DNA of 64,000 nucleotides from contig NZ_BNBC01000001.1 of the NCBI RefSeq assembly GCF_014654675.1, positions 88,129 through 152,128 of the forward strand, read 5' to 3'. Below are positions 63,970 through 64,000 of this stretch, one piece after another. The DNA comes from Streptomyces spiralis. Lineage in GTDB: Bacteria; Actinomycetota; Actinomycetes; Streptomycetales; Streptomycetaceae. Both the position numbers and the translations under genes were made by a program. The notes under the pieces were generated by a model. That model saw only the letters and a list, made by a program, of their open reading frames with translations. It had not been told where the DNA came from and did no database searches. Position 1 is the stretch's first letter, and the number at the start of each line of letters is the position of its first letter.

Positions 63970-64000
63970 ACTTGTACGGCTAGCGGTGGCCACCGTCCCC

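Overview
The window is very GC-rich actinobacterial DNA and most probably a Streptomyces chromosome. The signs are GTG/ATG starts with GTGA/ATGA overlaps, a WhiB-family protein, a DUF1707 protein, class I and class II fumarases side by side, polyphosphate glucokinase, class II fructose-bisphosphatase, oxyR-ahpC-ahpD and a Gram-positive Tad pilus locus. The gene order from ychF to the lytic transglycosylase is one I recognise from Streptomyces chromosomes. That is from memory and unverified here.

Layout. (1) 1-10922, + strand: a tightly overlapping catabolic operon for hydroxyphenylpropionate-like aromatics. It has a transporter fragment, mhpB, mhpC, mhpD, a SnoaL-like protein, an HpaI-type aldolase, mhpA, a Baeyer-Villiger monooxygenase, a second flavin hydroxylase and an FAH-family hydrolase. 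A strong bidirectional hairpin closes it. (2) 11221-24239: housekeeping genes (ychF, DUF6542, ppgK, ispH, xseA, xseB, DUF4245, glpX, wbl, DUF1707, class I fumarase, fumC). A two-gene remnant related to NTPase/conflict proteins lies between the fumarases. (3) 24312-38889: DUF402, a GAF-PP2C-ATPase phosphatase, a class A penicillin-binding protein, an SPFH plus ribbon-helix-helix pair under nested palindromes, a PadR-ABC exporter operon under its own inverted repeat, oxyR with divergent ahpCD, and an AI-2E-type permease. (4) 39076-45210, minus strand: a secreted lytic transglycosylase with a long structured leader, a PIN-PhoH ATPase, uppS, a methyltransferase and an LLM-family enzyme. (5) 45240-63650: a dispersed Tad/Flp pilus system. 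Its parts are a prepilin peptidase, the assembly operon (cpaB, cpaE, two TadE-like proteins, cpaF, tadB, tadC, histidine kinase, response regulator) and a pilin operon (flp, TadG-like, lipoprotein, OmpA-like). Inside it sits a 780-residue protein that joins a Flp-pilin-like segment to a C-terminal nuclease-like toxin, followed by probable immunity genes. A decayed hydrolase gene and a PIN toxin-antitoxin pair lie between the toxin and pilin operons. (6) The right end carries a promoter with two direct repeats of the chitinase/DasR type, reading out of the window.

Most interesting: the pilin-toxin fusion, the prepilin peptidase gene and the flp operon are each preceded by a GGGCCC-type palindrome. 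The spacing to a candidate -10 box is nearly identical for the first two and one helical turn longer for the third. This suggests that one regulator, plausibly the response regulator encoded in the locus, switches on pilin processing, pilin and toxin together. The toxin segment carries the same G/Q cleavage context and +5 glutamate as the pilin, so it could be processed by the prepilin peptidase and ride on or with the pilus. No tRNA, rRNA, CRISPR array or intact insertion sequence was recognised.
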